Shown here piece by piece: positions 45,061 to 54,452 of a DNA stretch of 64,000 nucleotides. The notes under the pieces are model-generated. The model did no database searches, was not told where the DNA came from, and saw nothing but the letters and a program-made list of their open reading frames with translations. The translations under genes were made by a program, and so were the position numbers. Positions within the stretch are counted from its first letter, which is position 1; each line of letters begins with the position of its first letter. This DNA comes from Aquirufa nivalisilvae (GTDB lineage Bacteria > Bacteroidota > Bacteroidia > Cytophagales > Spirosomataceae), in contig NZ_SEWX01000008.1 in the NCBI RefSeq assembly GCF_004307455.1, positions 186,001 to 250,000 on the forward strand, in the 5' to 3' direction.

Positions 45061-46395
45061 TTAGTTGAGTTTCACCTTTTGGAACCAAAGGTCACTTAAT
45101 GTTAAGCCGATGGTAATTCGCTGGTATTGCTCTTCTAATCCATTATCTGCTAATACACCTCTTTTACCTATTTGATAAGCGATATTCAAATAAGATAGAT
45201 TTCGCAAAGGTAAAGCCACTCCAAGGCTAACATACTTATCTACTGCATATTTACCATTTCCTAAGTAATCATATGGAGTTGATGAATAACTAAATCCAGC
45301 ACGGTACGTTACTCTTTTGAAATAATTAGATATAGCTTCAAAATCAGGAGTATATTCACCTCCTACCGACCAGCGTGAACTAACAGGGAGTTTTGAAGAA
45401 CGGCCTAAATTATTGTCTACTTTAGTCCAGTCTGTTCTAGAATAATCTATACCAATCATCCAGTTGGCTAACTTCTCTAAACTAACACCGAAATGCTGAG
45501 AAACGGGTAAGTTTTGAGCAAATGGAGTTGATTTATTTAATGTATCTGCATTGATGACGGTTATACCTGATAAATCCATGATGGCAAAACGCTTTAACTG
45601 CTTAGAACTAAGCGTTGAGCTAAGATCAAATGAAGTTCCAACATTGATAAACATGTCATTCTTAAGATGCTTACGATAGGCCAATCCTCCTCTAAATAGG
45701 AAGTCTGAATAGTCAATGCGATTTTCTAATTGAATTTTGTAGTACTGACCGTCTGAGAGATTTTGGGTAGAAACATTTCGGTTGACAGTTCCGAATAAAT
45801 AATCGATACCTATACCTACATAAAAATCTTTACCAATTCGTACACCGTTATTAAATGTTAGCTTGGTTACACCACCCTTTCCTGCATAGCTATAAATTAA
45901 GCTATCCACACCTAATAAATTTAAACGACGGAATGATCGGGTTTCATACTCCACTGAGGAGTGAGGACGAAAACCGATAGAAGCAGTCCAGCGACTTGAA
46001 ATCGGTAAAGTTAAATTCAACGAATGATAATTTCCTCCAAAAATTTGCTGGTGTTGACGTGTATCTTGCAGTTCTTTTAATTCAGCTTTGGCGCCAACTT
46101 CAAAAACCGTATATCTATTTCTGGCCAAAAGAGCTGGGTTAATCACATTGGCATAAATCCCGTTGGAGTTCGATACACCCAATCCACCCATCATAGCATT
46201 ACTTGGGCTTCCACCTTCATCTAGTTCACCCATTCCAACATAAGAAAGAGGAGAATTCAAGATAGTTTGTGCTGAAGATTGAAAACTATTTAAGGCACTA
46301 AATAATAAGCTAAGTGCTAAAAACAAGGCACGGCTTGTTTTTAAATTAGAATTTTGGATAATCAAAGGACGAAGAATCATAAAATAATTTACCAT
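45061..46395 (-). CDS. Outer-membrane beta-barrel protein (FadL/PorV-like)
   Basis: A protein of about 444 residues with a signal-type segment (about 18-45, ending SFQSSAQ). After that come PLSYVGMGELDEGGSPSNAM, GGLGVSNSNGIYANVINPAL and regularly spaced amphipathic strands to the C-terminus. The opening and length recall the OmpP1/FadL and PorV-like barrels of Bacteroidetes, but I cannot fix a substrate. I use the ATG at 46395; another lies five codons later at 46380, and the frame is open up to 46500 into the divergent gene. lptC follows after 10 bp. Confidence 0.7.
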   Translation of the reverse strand: MVNYFMILRPLIIQNSNLKTSRALFLALSLLFSALNSFQSSAQTILNSPLSYVGMGELDEGGSPSNAMMGGLGVSNSNGIYANVINPALLARNRYTVFEVGAKAELKELQDTRQHQQIFGGNYHSLNLTLPISSRWTASIGFRPHSSVEYETRSFRRLNLLGVDSLIYSYAGKGGVTKLTFNNGVRIGKDFYVGIGIDYLFGTVNRNVSTQNLSDGQYYKIQLENRIDYSDFLFRGGLAYRKHLKNDMFINVGTSFDLSSTLSSKQLKRFAIMDLSGITVINADTLNKSTPFAQNLPVSQHFGVSLEKLANWMIGIDYSRTDWTKVDNNLGRSSKLPVSSRWSVGGEYTPDFEAISNYFKRVTYRAGFSYSSTPYDYLGNGKYAVDKYVSLGVALPLRNLSYLNIAYQIGKRGVLADNGLEEQYQRITIGLTLSDLWFQKVKLN

Positions 46396-46458
46396 ACAGC
46401 TTAGCCTGTAAGTCTGCAAAGGTCGTACTTTTTTTTCACATTCGACTAAGTTATTCTC

Positions 46459-46466
46459 TATATTTG
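46459..46466 (+). promoter_or_regulatory. -7 element of the MscS-type gene
   Basis: TATATTTG is a full TAnnTTTG match ending 21 bp before the ATG at 46488, so the leader should be only about 15 nt. Confidence 0.55.
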
Positions 46467-46487
46467 GGGGCAAAATTGATAATTCAG

Positions 46488-47576
46488 ATGAGAGAAGCAT
46501 TGGCTAATTGGTATTTATTGGAAAATTCGGCGGAGGATATATTATTTTTTGTTGGGATATTGATTATTGGCCTAGTAATGAGAAGGTTCTTTTCCAATTC
46601 CTTTTCTAAAATCATCTTTCGTTTTTTGCCAAATCAATTTATCCAGGTTCAGGATTGTATCCAATTGCTGAGAAAGCCAGTGGAGCTTTTGTTGTTTTGG
46701 ATATTCCTTTATTTCAGTATTCAATATTTGCATGTTCCTATTGCTTGGCATTTCAATCCAGTTGAGAAATTTGGTTTGTTATTTTTACTTCAAAAAGCCT
46801 TTGAAACAGCCGTCATTATCACTTTTACGTGGTTAGTAGTTCGGATGTTGAAAGTGATTATTTTAATTGCTCAACAAAAGTGGCAAGGCGTTGAACAAAA
46901 ATCAAAGCAGCAATTCATTCCATTCCTGAACGACTTAGGTATGGTATTTATTATTGCGGGCTCAGGATTTGTCCTATTAGGTCGGGTGTTCCAAGTAGAT
47001 GTGATGGCACTCATTACTGGATTAGGTTTGGGGGGATTAGCCCTTGCCTTGGCTGCTAGAGAAACTTTAGAAAATCTATTTGCTTCATTTACTATATTTT
47101 TGGATTTACCCTTTGTGGTAGGAGATAGTATTCAGGCAGGAAGTATTTCGGGAGATGTAGAAAAAATTGGTTTTAGAAGTACTAGGTTGAGAGCCGTGGA
47201 TGGCAATTTAATTATGATTCCCAATCGATTATTAACGTCTCAATCCTTGGAAAACATGAGTGAGCGTAACTTCCGAAGAGCGAAATACACCCTATCATGT
47301 TCTCTTCAAAGTAAACCAGAACAGATAAAATCCATTTTACCTCAAATTGAACAACTTATTTTGGCAGAGCCATTGTGCAAGAAAAAAGCCCCAAAAATTA
47401 TTTTTGAAGGCTTTGGCACTTATTCTTTAGATATCTCTGTCACGTACTTTGTTCAAACTAGTGATTTTGGAAAATTCCAAAACGTCAAACAAGAAATCAA
47501 TTTAGGTATTTTAAATTGTTTACATCAAGCAGGTATTAACTTGGTAAGTAGTGCTACTGCACCAAACATGAATTAA
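46488..47576 (+). CDS. MscS-family mechanosensitive ion channel
   Basis: The 362-residue membrane protein has four to five hydrophobic segments (about 18-32, 60-78, 95-125, 145-165). The MscS pore helix and beta domain follow: [57 protein letters not shown] and IPNRLL. Channels of this type open under membrane tension and protect against osmotic shock. The ATG at 46488 is used because the -7 element sits across an upstream in-frame TTG (46464). The final TAA overlaps the leuA stop. Confidence 0.9.
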   Translation: MREALANWYLLENSAEDILFFVGILIIGLVMRRFFSNSFSKIIFRFLPNQFIQVQDCIQLLRKPVELLLFWIFLYFSIQYLHVPIAWHFNPVEKFGLLFLLQKAFETAVIITFTWLVVRMLKVIILIAQQKWQGVEQKSKQQFIPFLNDLGMVFIIAGSGFVLLGRVFQVDVMALITGLGLGGLALALAARETLENLFASFTIFLDLPFVVGDSIQAGSISGDVEKIGFRSTRLRAVDGNLIMIPNRLLTSQSLENMSERNFRRAKYTLSCSLQSKPEQIKSILPQIEQLILAEPLCKKKAPKIIFEGFGTYSLDISVTYFVQTSDFGKFQNVKQEINLGILNCLHQAGINLVSSATAPNMN

Positions 47577-48712
47577 CCTACAAGTTCTTTCAAATCCTCA
47601 TCATGAATCATTTTACGCTCGTCAGCCATTAAAAGGAAACGAGTGTATAATTTATCCAATTCAGGCTTTTCTAATTCAAAGCCCAATAATTGCAAACGGT
47701 GACGTAAGGCTGCACGTCCTGAACGGGAAGTCAAAAGAATCGCTGATGATGGAACGCCAACATCTTCTGGATTCATAATTTCATAGTTTTGTGCATGTTT
47801 CAAGAAACCGTCTTGATGAATTCCTGAGGAGTGAGCAAAAGCGTTAGCACCAACCACCGCTTTATTGGCTTGAACAGGCATTCCCATCAAATTAGACACT
47901 AGATTACTGATGGGGAATAAATGCTTTGGATTAATTCCAGTGGTAAATCCTAAGTCTTTATGGACATTCAAAATCATGGCAACCTCCTCTAATGAAGTAT
48001 TTCCTGCTCTTTCACCGATTCCATTAATGGTCACTTCCACTTGACGAGCTCCTGCCTGTATACCAGCTATAGTATTGGCAGTTGCTAATCCTAAATCATT
48101 GTGATTGTGCATGGAGATAGTTGCCTGATGGATATTATCTACATGTTCGAAAAGGTATGAAATACGGTGGTGCATTTGATGTGGCAACAAATAGCCCGTT
48201 GTATCGGGTAGATTTACTACGGTAGCACCTGCTTTAATAACTGCTTGAGTTAATTGGGCTAAGAATGGTAAATCCGCACGACCTGCATCTTCAGCAAAAA
48301 ACTCAACATCTTCTACATATGATTTGGCATATTCAACGGCCCAAATAGCTTGCTCAATAATTTTCTCACGAGTAGAATTGAATTTATGCTTGATATGAAC
48401 ATCAGAAGCTCCAATTCCTGTATGTATACGAGGCTTGCGAGCAGGCTTTAATGCTTCTGCTGCGGCATCGATATCTTCTTTTCTTGCACGAGTCAACCCA
48501 CAGACTGTTGCCTCCGTAATTACCTCTGCAATGGCTTTTACCGAAGCAAAATCACCAGGTGAGGAAATAGGGAAACCTGCCTCAATGATATCGACACCTA
48601 ATTTTTCAAGTTCTTTTGCTACTTCAATTTTTTCCTCACGGTTTAACTGACAACCGGGTACTTGTTCTCCATCGCGTAAAGTGGTATCAAATATTTGTAT
48701 ACGATTATTCAT
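47573..48712 (-). CDS. leuA: 2-isopropylmalate synthase (short form)
   Basis: The 379-residue enzyme has [17 protein letters not shown] (residues about 7-23), the HxH metal motif [15 protein letters not shown] and [19 protein letters not shown]. It condenses acetyl-CoA with 2-ketoisovalerate in leucine synthesis. It lacks the C-terminal regulatory domain of roughly 120 residues found in the long LeuA. It could be feedback-insensitive, or serve a related Claisen-type condensation such as homocitrate or citramalate formation. The context (ilvDBNC immediately upstream in the same direction) favours leucine. The ATG at 48712 matches the promoter at 48739-48769. leuB, leuC and leuD are not in the window. 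Confidence 0.86.
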   Translation of the reverse strand: MNNRIQIFDTTLRDGEQVPGCQLNREEKIEVAKELEKLGVDIIEAGFPISSPGDFASVKAIAEVITEATVCGLTRARKEDIDAAAEALKPARKPRIHTGIGASDVHIKHKFNSTREKIIEQAIWAVEYAKSYVEDVEFFAEDAGRADLPFLAQLTQAVIKAGATVVNLPDTTGYLLPHQMHHRISYLFEHVDNIHQATISMHNHNDLGLATANTIAGIQAGARQVEVTINGIGERAGNTSLEEVAMILNVHKDLGFTTGINPKHLFPISNLVSNLMGMPVQANKAVVGANAFAHSSGIHQDGFLKHAQNYEIMNPEDVGVPSSAILLTSRSGRAALRHRLQLLGFELEKPELDKLYTRFLLMADERKMIHDEDLKELVG

Positions 48713-48738
48713 AGGGTTTGTTTCTGTTAAATGGTTGG

Positions 48739-48769
48739 CAAAACTAGCTTTAATTACATTATTTACCAA
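48739..48769 (-). promoter_or_regulatory. Promoter of leuA (TTG-20-TAGTTTTG)
   Basis: On the minus strand TTG (48767-48769) and TAGTTTTG (48739-48746) are 20 bp apart. This is a complete Bacteroidetes-type promoter ending 27 bp before the leuA ATG. leuA therefore has its own start and need not be read from the ilv genes. There is no room for an attenuator in the leader. Confidence 0.7.
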
Positions 48770-49069
48770 AAAATAAAAAAGCCACGAAGGGTATTTTTTA
48801 GATTAAAAATCCGAACAAATTGAAATACTTAAACACAAATGGATTAAAAATCTAATTAAATTATCCATTCAAGACTAAATCACTTTTTTACAACTAATGC
48901 CTAGAATAAAATTTTATTAAATAAAATCAATTTTATTTTACAAAAAATGAATTCCATTGTAAGTCCCAAATTTGAAAAATAAAGATATTACCGTTAAATA
49001 AAAAGAAGGATTATCAAGAACTTGAATGTATAGAAGCAATAAAAAAGTTTTGAAAATCGTTTAACGCTC
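48770..49069. other. AT-rich non-coding stretch between ilvC and leuA
   Basis: No gene is visible in this very AT-rich sequence. It contains two copies of the 11-mer GATTAAAAATC (48801-48811 and 48842-48852) and long A/T tracts upstream of the leuA promoter. The far end adjoins the palindromic repeat at 49070. Confidence 0.5.
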
Positions 49070-49102
49070 AACGCTGTCAAGGTTTGAAACCTTGACAGCG
49101 TT
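49070..49102. repeat. 33-bp perfect palindrome, copy A of an intergenic repeat type
   Basis: Arms AACGCTGTCAAGGTTT (49070-49085) and AAACCTTGACAGCGTT (49087-49102) pair perfectly around a single G. An outer pair AACGCTC (49063-49069) and GAGCGTT (49113-49119) embraces it. Size, symmetry and the TTTgAAA centre are the same as in the element at 57617-57649. A mobile REP-like palindrome is the best reading. It may have inserted into a pre-existing hairpin. Confidence 0.7.
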
Positions 49103-49136
49103 AGAAAAAGGTGAGCGTTTTTTGATTTTTTGGTAT

Positions 49137-49167
49137 AAAAAAAGGGGCAATAAATTGCCCCTTTTTT
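49137..49167 (-). terminator. Terminator of the ilv genes after ilvC
   Basis: AAAGGGGCAA and TTGCCCCTTT pair perfectly around TAAA. On the minus strand the hairpin runs into eight T, 20 bp after the ilvC stop. The plus strand also has a T-run, so it may work both ways. Confidence 0.87.
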
Positions 49168-49183
49168 ATTTAACATCAATTGA

Positions 49184-50227
49184 CTAGCTACGCTCAGGAC
49201 GAAGGCTACGTACCGCAGCACCAGCTCTCCACATTTCTGATTCACGTAACTCAGTTAACTCTGCTTCTAACTTCACACGGTAATCTGGTTGTGAGTTCAA
49301 ATCAATTGAACGAGCAGCCTCCGCTTGCGTTTTTACTGAATTATACAATTTCTCAAATACTGGCTTAGTAGCCTCTTTGAATGGTCTCCACCAATCCAAT
49401 GCACCACGTTGTGCTGTAGTAGAACAATTGGCATACATCCAATCCATTCCGTTTTCAGCTACCAATGGCATCAATGATTGAGTCAATTCTTCTACTGTCT
49501 CATTGAAAGCTTCCGAAGGAGAGTGACCATTTTCACGTAATACTTCATACTGAGCAGCAAAAATTCCTTGGATAGCACCCATTAAAGTACCACGCTCTCC
49601 AGTTAAGTCAGACGTTACTTCTTTATAGAAATCTGTTTCAAACAAATAACCAGAACCTACTCCGATAGCCATCGCAATACATTTCTCACGAGCTTTACCC
49701 GTTGCATCTTGATATACAGCAAATGAAGAGTTCAAACCTTTACCTTCTACGAACAAACGACGAAGAGAAGTACCAGAACCTTTAGGTGCAGCTAAGAATA
49801 CATCCACATCTGCTGGAGGAATAATTCCTGTTTTCTCTTTGTAAGTAATACCGAATCCATGAGAGAAGTACAATGACTTACCAGCAGTCAAATATTTCTT
49901 CACTGTTGGCCACATTTCAATTTGAGCCGCATCTGAAAGCAAATAACAGATAATCGTTCCTTTTTGAAGCGCTTCCTCAATTTCAAATAAGTTTACACCT
50001 GGAACCCAGCCGTCAGCAACAGCCTTATCATAGGTTTTTCCTTTACGTTGACCCACAATCACATTCAGACCATTGTCTTTCATGTTCAATGCTTGACCTG
50101 GACCTTGTACTCCATAACCAATAACTGCGATTGTTTGATCAGCCAATACTTGTCTAGCTTTCTCTAATGGAAACTCTTCTCTTGTTACTACATCTTCAAC
50201 AACCCCACCGAAATTAATCTTTGCCAT
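49184..50227 (-). CDS. ilvC: Ketol-acid reductoisomerase
   Basis: A 347-residue class I-like enzyme. The NADPH-binding AVIGYGVQGPGQALNMKDNG (about 34-53) is followed by VIVGQRKGKTYDKAV. The metal- and substrate-binding core includes ETDFYKEVTSDLTGERGTLM and YEVLRENGHSPSEAFNETVE. It carries out the second common step of valine and isoleucine synthesis. The order ilvD-B-N-C is all on one strand, with a 56-bp gap before ilvC. Confidence 0.97.
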   Translation of the reverse strand: MAKINFGGVVEDVVTREEFPLEKARQVLADQTIAVIGYGVQGPGQALNMKDNGLNVIVGQRKGKTYDKAVADGWVPGVNLFEIEEALQKGTIICYLLSDAAQIEMWPTVKKYLTAGKSLYFSHGFGITYKEKTGIIPPADVDVFLAAPKGSGTSLRRLFVEGKGLNSSFAVYQDATGKAREKCIAMAIGVGSGYLFETDFYKEVTSDLTGERGTLMGAIQGIFAAQYEVLRENGHSPSEAFNETVEELTQSLMPLVAENGMDWMYANCSTTAQRGALDWWRPFKEATKPVFEKLYNSVKTQAEAARSIDLNSQPDYRVKLEAELTELRESEMWRAGAAVRSLRPERS

Positions 50228-50283
50228 TTTCGTTTTTGTTTAATTTATATTCTTTTCTAATTAATCTATTATACTTTCAAATT

Positions 50284-50817
50284 TTATACAATTTCCCAGT
50301 TACCTTCCGGTAAATACTCCACTAATCCTTTTTCTGTTTTACCAACAGCTACACGGCCCGATTTGATATATTCCAATATTTCCCATTGCTTTAAATAAGC
50401 ATAGAATTCATTGATTTCCTCTTCAGATCCGTTTTTTTCTACCACTACATAGTCTAAACCCCAGTGAACAACTTTAGCATTCCAATCCAAATTAATGGTT
50501 TTGACATCCAAAGCTGGTGATCCTAATGGCGTAGCTATTTTGAATAAGGCGATTTCATTGAACACAATTTCATCGTCTAAATAACCAAATACCGCCAATA
50601 CATCCGTAATCTTTCGTATTTGACGAACCAATTTTTCAACAATCTCCCGATTTTCATTGCGAATAACAATGGTAAAACGAGATACTCCTTTACGCTCAGT
50701 TTCTGAAACGGTCAAACACTCTATATTCAGTCTTCTGCGCGTGAATATGATCGTGATACGATTCAATAAACCAATCGTGTTGGTGGTAAATACCGATATA
50801 GTGTAAGTTGTTAACAT
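50284..50817 (-). CDS. ilvN: Acetolactate synthase small (regulatory) subunit
   Basis: The 177-residue product has an N-terminal ACT domain (residues 1-75: TYTISVFTTNTIGLLNRITI, then RFTIVIRNENREIVEKLVRQ). The C-terminal domain ends in KSGRVAVGKTEKGLVEYLPE. It gives valine feedback to IlvB. The ATG at 50817 is used; a TTG at 50832 would overlap ilvB by eight bases. The gap to ilvB is 7 bp, so the two subunits are translated together. Confidence 0.93.
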   Translation of the reverse strand: MLTTYTISVFTTNTIGLLNRITIIFTRRRLNIECLTVSETERKGVSRFTIVIRNENREIVEKLVRQIRKITDVLAVFGYLDDEIVFNEIALFKIATPLGSPALDVKTINLDWNAKVVHWGLDYVVVEKNGSEEEINEFYAYLKQWEILEYIKSGRVAVGKTEKGLVEYLPEGNWEIV

Positions 50818-50824
50818 ATAATTT

Positions 50825-52567
50825 CTACTCAAGCATTACTTTAGTCACACAAGCACCCGCAGGTACCATAGGAAATACATTCTCTTCTTTCTCACAAATA
50901 ATCTCTAATAAATAAGGCTTTTTAGAATTCAACAAAGTATCTAAAGATTCCCCTAAATTATTCCGATCACTTACGGTATGTCCTTCTATTCCAAATCCTT
51001 TAGCGATCGTAATAAAATCAGGATTTTGTAGTTCAACAAATGAATAGCGATTATCAAAGAACATCGACTGCCACTGGCGAACCATGCCTAAAAAATTATT
51101 ATTCAAAATAATGATCTTCACAGGTAAGCCACTTTGTGCAATCGTACCCAACTCTTGCAAAGTCATTTGGAATCCACCATCTCCAATTACGGCAATCACT
51201 TCACGCTCTGGAACAGCCACTTTGGCTCCAAAGGAAGCTGGCAAGGCAAAGCCCATGGTTCCAGCACCTCCACTTGTTACAATGGAATTATGCTTTTTGA
51301 AACGGTAATAACGGTTGGTAATCATCTGATGTTGACCTACATCGGTTACAACTACCGCTTCTCCTTTGGTCTTATCAGATAATAAAGCTACCGCCTCTCC
51401 CATTTTGATTTGATTACCTTCATGATATAAATCTTTCTTGGTAATCTTCTCATACTCTTCATCATCATACTTCTTAAACTCAGCTCTCCACTCAGTATGA
51501 TCAGCTTTCTTTACCAAAGGTAATAAGGCTTTTAATGCTGCTTTGGCATCTCCTACAACGGGTGCATCCGCTTTCACATTCTTATCTATCTCACTAGGGT
51601 CTACCTCGATATGTACGACTTTAGCTTGTTTGGCATAGGTACTTAAATCACCCGTGATACGGTCATCAAAACGCATTCCAATGGCAATCAATACATCACA
51701 AGAATTGGTCAAGACATTGGCTCCATAATTACCATGCATACCCGGCCATCCTACAAAAAGTGGATGATCAGCATCCATGGCTGACATACCTAACAAGGTT
51801 GTTGCTACTGGAATGCCTGTTTTCTCAACAAATTCCTTTAATTCATTTTCAGCCTGAGAGATTAATACACCATGTCCAGCCAAAATATAAGGGCGTTTAG
51901 CTCCATTAATCAATTTAGCTGCCGCCTCCACATGCTCTTCTTTAGGTTCTAATCTTGGCTTGTAAGATATAATCGATTCACATTTCTGGTATTTAAATGG
52001 AATCGACATCATTTCTGCTTGAGCAGAACGTGTTATTTCAATTAATACGGGACCTGGTCTTCCTGTTTCTGCAATATAAAATGCTTTGGCAATAATTTCA
52101 GGAATCTCATTGGGATCAACAATTTGATAATTCCACTTGGTGATGGGCATGGACATACCGATGACATCACACTCTTGAAATGCGTCTGTACCTAATAGAT
52201 TAGCTTTCACTTGACCTACTATACATACCAAAGGAGTAGAATCCAACATCGCATCGGCAATAGGTGTTATTAAATTAGTAGCTCCAGGGCCTGAAGTTAC
52301 CAAACAAACACCTGCCTTATTTAGCATACGCGCATAACCTTGTGCAGCATGGCCAGCACCTTGTTCGTGACGCACCAAAATATGCTTCAATTGATCACGA
52401 TAATCAAATAAAGCATCATAGGTAGGCATGATAGCTCCACCTGGATATCCGAAAATAGTACTCACCCCCTGCTCTACCAACGATTGCATAACCGCTTGAG
52501 CCCCAGTTTTAAAATTTGAGGATTGAGTTGTTGTGGGTTGAGTAGCTTCTATTTGGGTTTTTCCCAT
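50825..52567 (-). CDS. ilvB: Acetolactate synthase large (catalytic) subunit
   Basis: A 580-residue thiamine-diphosphate enzyme. The catalytic Glu lies in LVRHEQGAGHAAQGYARML (about 64-82), and SGPGATNLITPIADAMLDST follows. The TPP-binding region is VIGDGGFQMTLQELGTIAQS and LNNNFLGMVRQWQSMFF. It makes acetolactate or acetohydroxybutyrate in branched-chain amino acid synthesis. It sits 89 bp behind ilvD and just before ilvN. Confidence 0.97.
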   Translation of the reverse strand: MGKTQIEATQPTTTQSSNFKTGAQAVMQSLVEQGVSTIFGYPGGAIMPTYDALFDYRDQLKHILVRHEQGAGHAAQGYARMLNKAGVCLVTSGPGATNLITPIADAMLDSTPLVCIVGQVKANLLGTDAFQECDVIGMSMPITKWNYQIVDPNEIPEIIAKAFYIAETGRPGPVLIEITRSAQAEMMSIPFKYQKCESIISYKPRLEPKEEHVEAAAKLINGAKRPYILAGHGVLISQAENELKEFVEKTGIPVATTLLGMSAMDADHPLFVGWPGMHGNYGANVLTNSCDVLIAIGMRFDDRITGDLSTYAKQAKVVHIEVDPSEIDKNVKADAPVVGDAKAALKALLPLVKKADHTEWRAEFKKYDDEEYEKITKKDLYHEGNQIKMGEAVALLSDKTKGEAVVVTDVGQHQMITNRYYRFKKHNSIVTSGGAGTMGFALPASFGAKVAVPEREVIAVIGDGGFQMTLQELGTIAQSGLPVKIIILNNNFLGMVRQWQSMFFDNRYSFVELQNPDFITIAKGFGIEGHTVSDRNNLGESLDTLLNSKKPYLLEIICEKEENVFPMVPAGACVTKVMLE

Positions 52568-52656
52568 GATAACAGTAGGTCTTTATTTTGTTTCAGTTAA
52601 ACGGTTCGACTAATTTAAGTCATACGCATTTAGAAAAAAATTGAATTGGTCATTTT

Positions 52657-54333
52657 TTACAAATCAGTGACACAACCTAAGCTGGCTGATGACACATTTT
52701 TGATGTATTTTCTCAAAACTCCTGAAGTATGTTCCGAAACCAATGGCTTCCACAACTTACGGCGTTCAGCCAATTCTTCATCGGATACGTGTAAGATAAT
52801 CTGATTATCTACCGCATCGATCGTAATTTTATCTCCGTCCTTAACCAATCCAATATTTCCTCCTTCTTGCGCCTCTGGCGTCACGTGACCTACGACGAAA
52901 CCGTGCGTTCCTCCTGAGAAACGTCCATCCGTAATCATCGCCACACTATTTCCTAAACCTGCTCCCATCAAAGCAGAAGTTGGTTTTAACATTTCTGGCA
53001 TCCCAGGGCCACCTTTGGGTCCTTCATTTCGAATAACGACCACATGACCTGGCTTAATTTCTCCTTTAGAAATAAACTCGATTACCTCTTCTTCGCGCTC
53101 ACACACCTTAGCTGTACCTTCAAAACGCTCTCCTTCTTTTCCTGTAATCTTAGCTACAGCACCTTCCGTAGCTAAATTGCCATATAATATTTGTAAGTGA
53201 CCTGTAGCTTTTATTGGTGTAGCTACCGGATAAATAATTTTTTGTGTTTCAAAATTCAAATCTGGAGCATCAGCTAAATTCTCTGCCATGGTTTTACCAG
53301 TCACAGTCAAACACTCTCCATGTAAGAAGCCTTCTTGCCACAAATATTTCAAAATAGCTGGCATACCGCCGATAGCCAATACATCTTCCATGTAATATTT
53401 ACCAGAAGGTTTCAAATCCGCTAACAATGGAGTCCTGTCCGAAATATCTTGAATATCTTTCAAGGTAAATTTAATTCCTGCTGAATGAGCAATCGCCAAA
53501 TAATGTAAAACAGCATTGGTAGATCCTCCTAATGCCATCACCACTGTCATCGCATTTTCAAAGGCGTGGCGTGTCATGATATCACGTGGACAAATATTTT
53601 TCTCCAACAAGACTTTCATTGCCGCACCAATAGCTAAACATTCTTCTTTTTTGCCTTCGTGGGTAGCTGGATAAGTAGATGAATTAGGCAATACTAAACC
53701 CATTGCCTCCATAGAAGAAGCCATGGTGTTCGCTGTGTACATACCACCACAAGCACCTGGACCAGGGATAGAATTACGAATTACTCCTTCATAATCCTCA
53801 TCTGAAATGTTTCCAGCAAATTTCTTACCTAATGCTTCGAAAGCTGAAACAATATCTAATTTCTCTCCTTTATATAAACCCGATTTAATGGTTCCTCCAT
53901 AAACCAACATGCCTGGACGGTTCAAACGTGCCAAAGCCATCATAGCTCCAGGCATATTCTTATCACATCCAACCACAGCAATTACTCCGTCATACCACTG
54001 CGCACCCACTACATTTTCAATGGAATCAGCAATGATATCTCGAGATGGCAATGAATAGCTCATTCCATCGTTTCCATTAGTCATTCCGTCAGACACACCA
54101 ATGGTATGAAAAATCAAACCCACCATGCCGTTCTCCTGAATTCCTTTTTTCACATGGACCGACAAACCATTTAAATGCATGTTACATGGGTTACCTTCAT
54201 AACCTGTACTAGCAATTCCAATTTGTGCTTTTTGCATGTCCTCAGAAGTTAATCCGATTCCATACAACATAGCCTTAGCTGCAGGGTTTGTTATCTCTTG
54301 AGTAAGAGTTTTGGAGAATTTATTTAATGACAT
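52657..54333 (-). CDS. ilvD: Dihydroxy-acid dehydratase
   Basis: The 558-residue Fe-S enzyme makes the 2-keto acid precursors of valine and isoleucine. Cluster ligands lie in [27 protein letters not shown] and [20 protein letters not shown], and the conserved [18 protein letters not shown] is near the C-terminus. The ATG at 54333 gives the normal family length; the open frame extends to 54366 across the promoter region. It is the first gene of the ilvDBNC run. Confidence 0.97.
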   Translation of the reverse strand: MSLNKFSKTLTQEITNPAAKAMLYGIGLTSEDMQKAQIGIASTGYEGNPCNMHLNGLSVHVKKGIQENGMVGLIFHTIGVSDGMTNGNDGMSYSLPSRDIIADSIENVVGAQWYDGVIAVVGCDKNMPGAMMALARLNRPGMLVYGGTIKSGLYKGEKLDIVSAFEALGKKFAGNISDEDYEGVIRNSIPGPGACGGMYTANTMASSMEAMGLVLPNSSTYPATHEGKKEECLAIGAAMKVLLEKNICPRDIMTRHAFENAMTVVMALGGSTNAVLHYLAIAHSAGIKFTLKDIQDISDRTPLLADLKPSGKYYMEDVLAIGGMPAILKYLWQEGFLHGECLTVTGKTMAENLADAPDLNFETQKIIYPVATPIKATGHLQILYGNLATEGAVAKITGKEGERFEGTAKVCEREEEVIEFISKGEIKPGHVVVIRNEGPKGGPGMPEMLKPTSALMGAGLGNSVAMITDGRFSGGTHGFVVGHVTPEAQEGGNIGLVKDGDKITIDAVDNQIILHVSDEELAERRKLWKPLVSEHTSGVLRKYIKNVSSASLGCVTDL

Positions 54334-54363
54334 AGTCTTTTGGTATGAAATTTTTTCAAACAA

Positions 54364-54395
54364 CAAATATACACAATCCTATTTGTTCGAAACAA
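54364..54395 (-). promoter_or_regulatory. Promoter of ilvDBNC (TTG-21-TATATTTG)
   Basis: On the minus strand TTG (54393-54395) and TATATTTG (54364-54371) lie 21 bp apart, ending 31 bp before the ilvD ATG. The leader is too short for a classical attenuator, so no leader-peptide control of the ilv genes is apparent. Confidence 0.7.
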
Positions 54396-54452
54396 AAGAT
54401 TCCCAAATAATGTATGGGTAATCAAGGAATTGCAAAATTTTTTAAAGGTTTC

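Noticed and set aside
45061-46500. Long outer-membrane protein start at 46500
   Set aside because: That start would overlap the coding start of the divergent MscS-type gene and add a non-signal-like stretch; 46395 or 46380 is more plausible.
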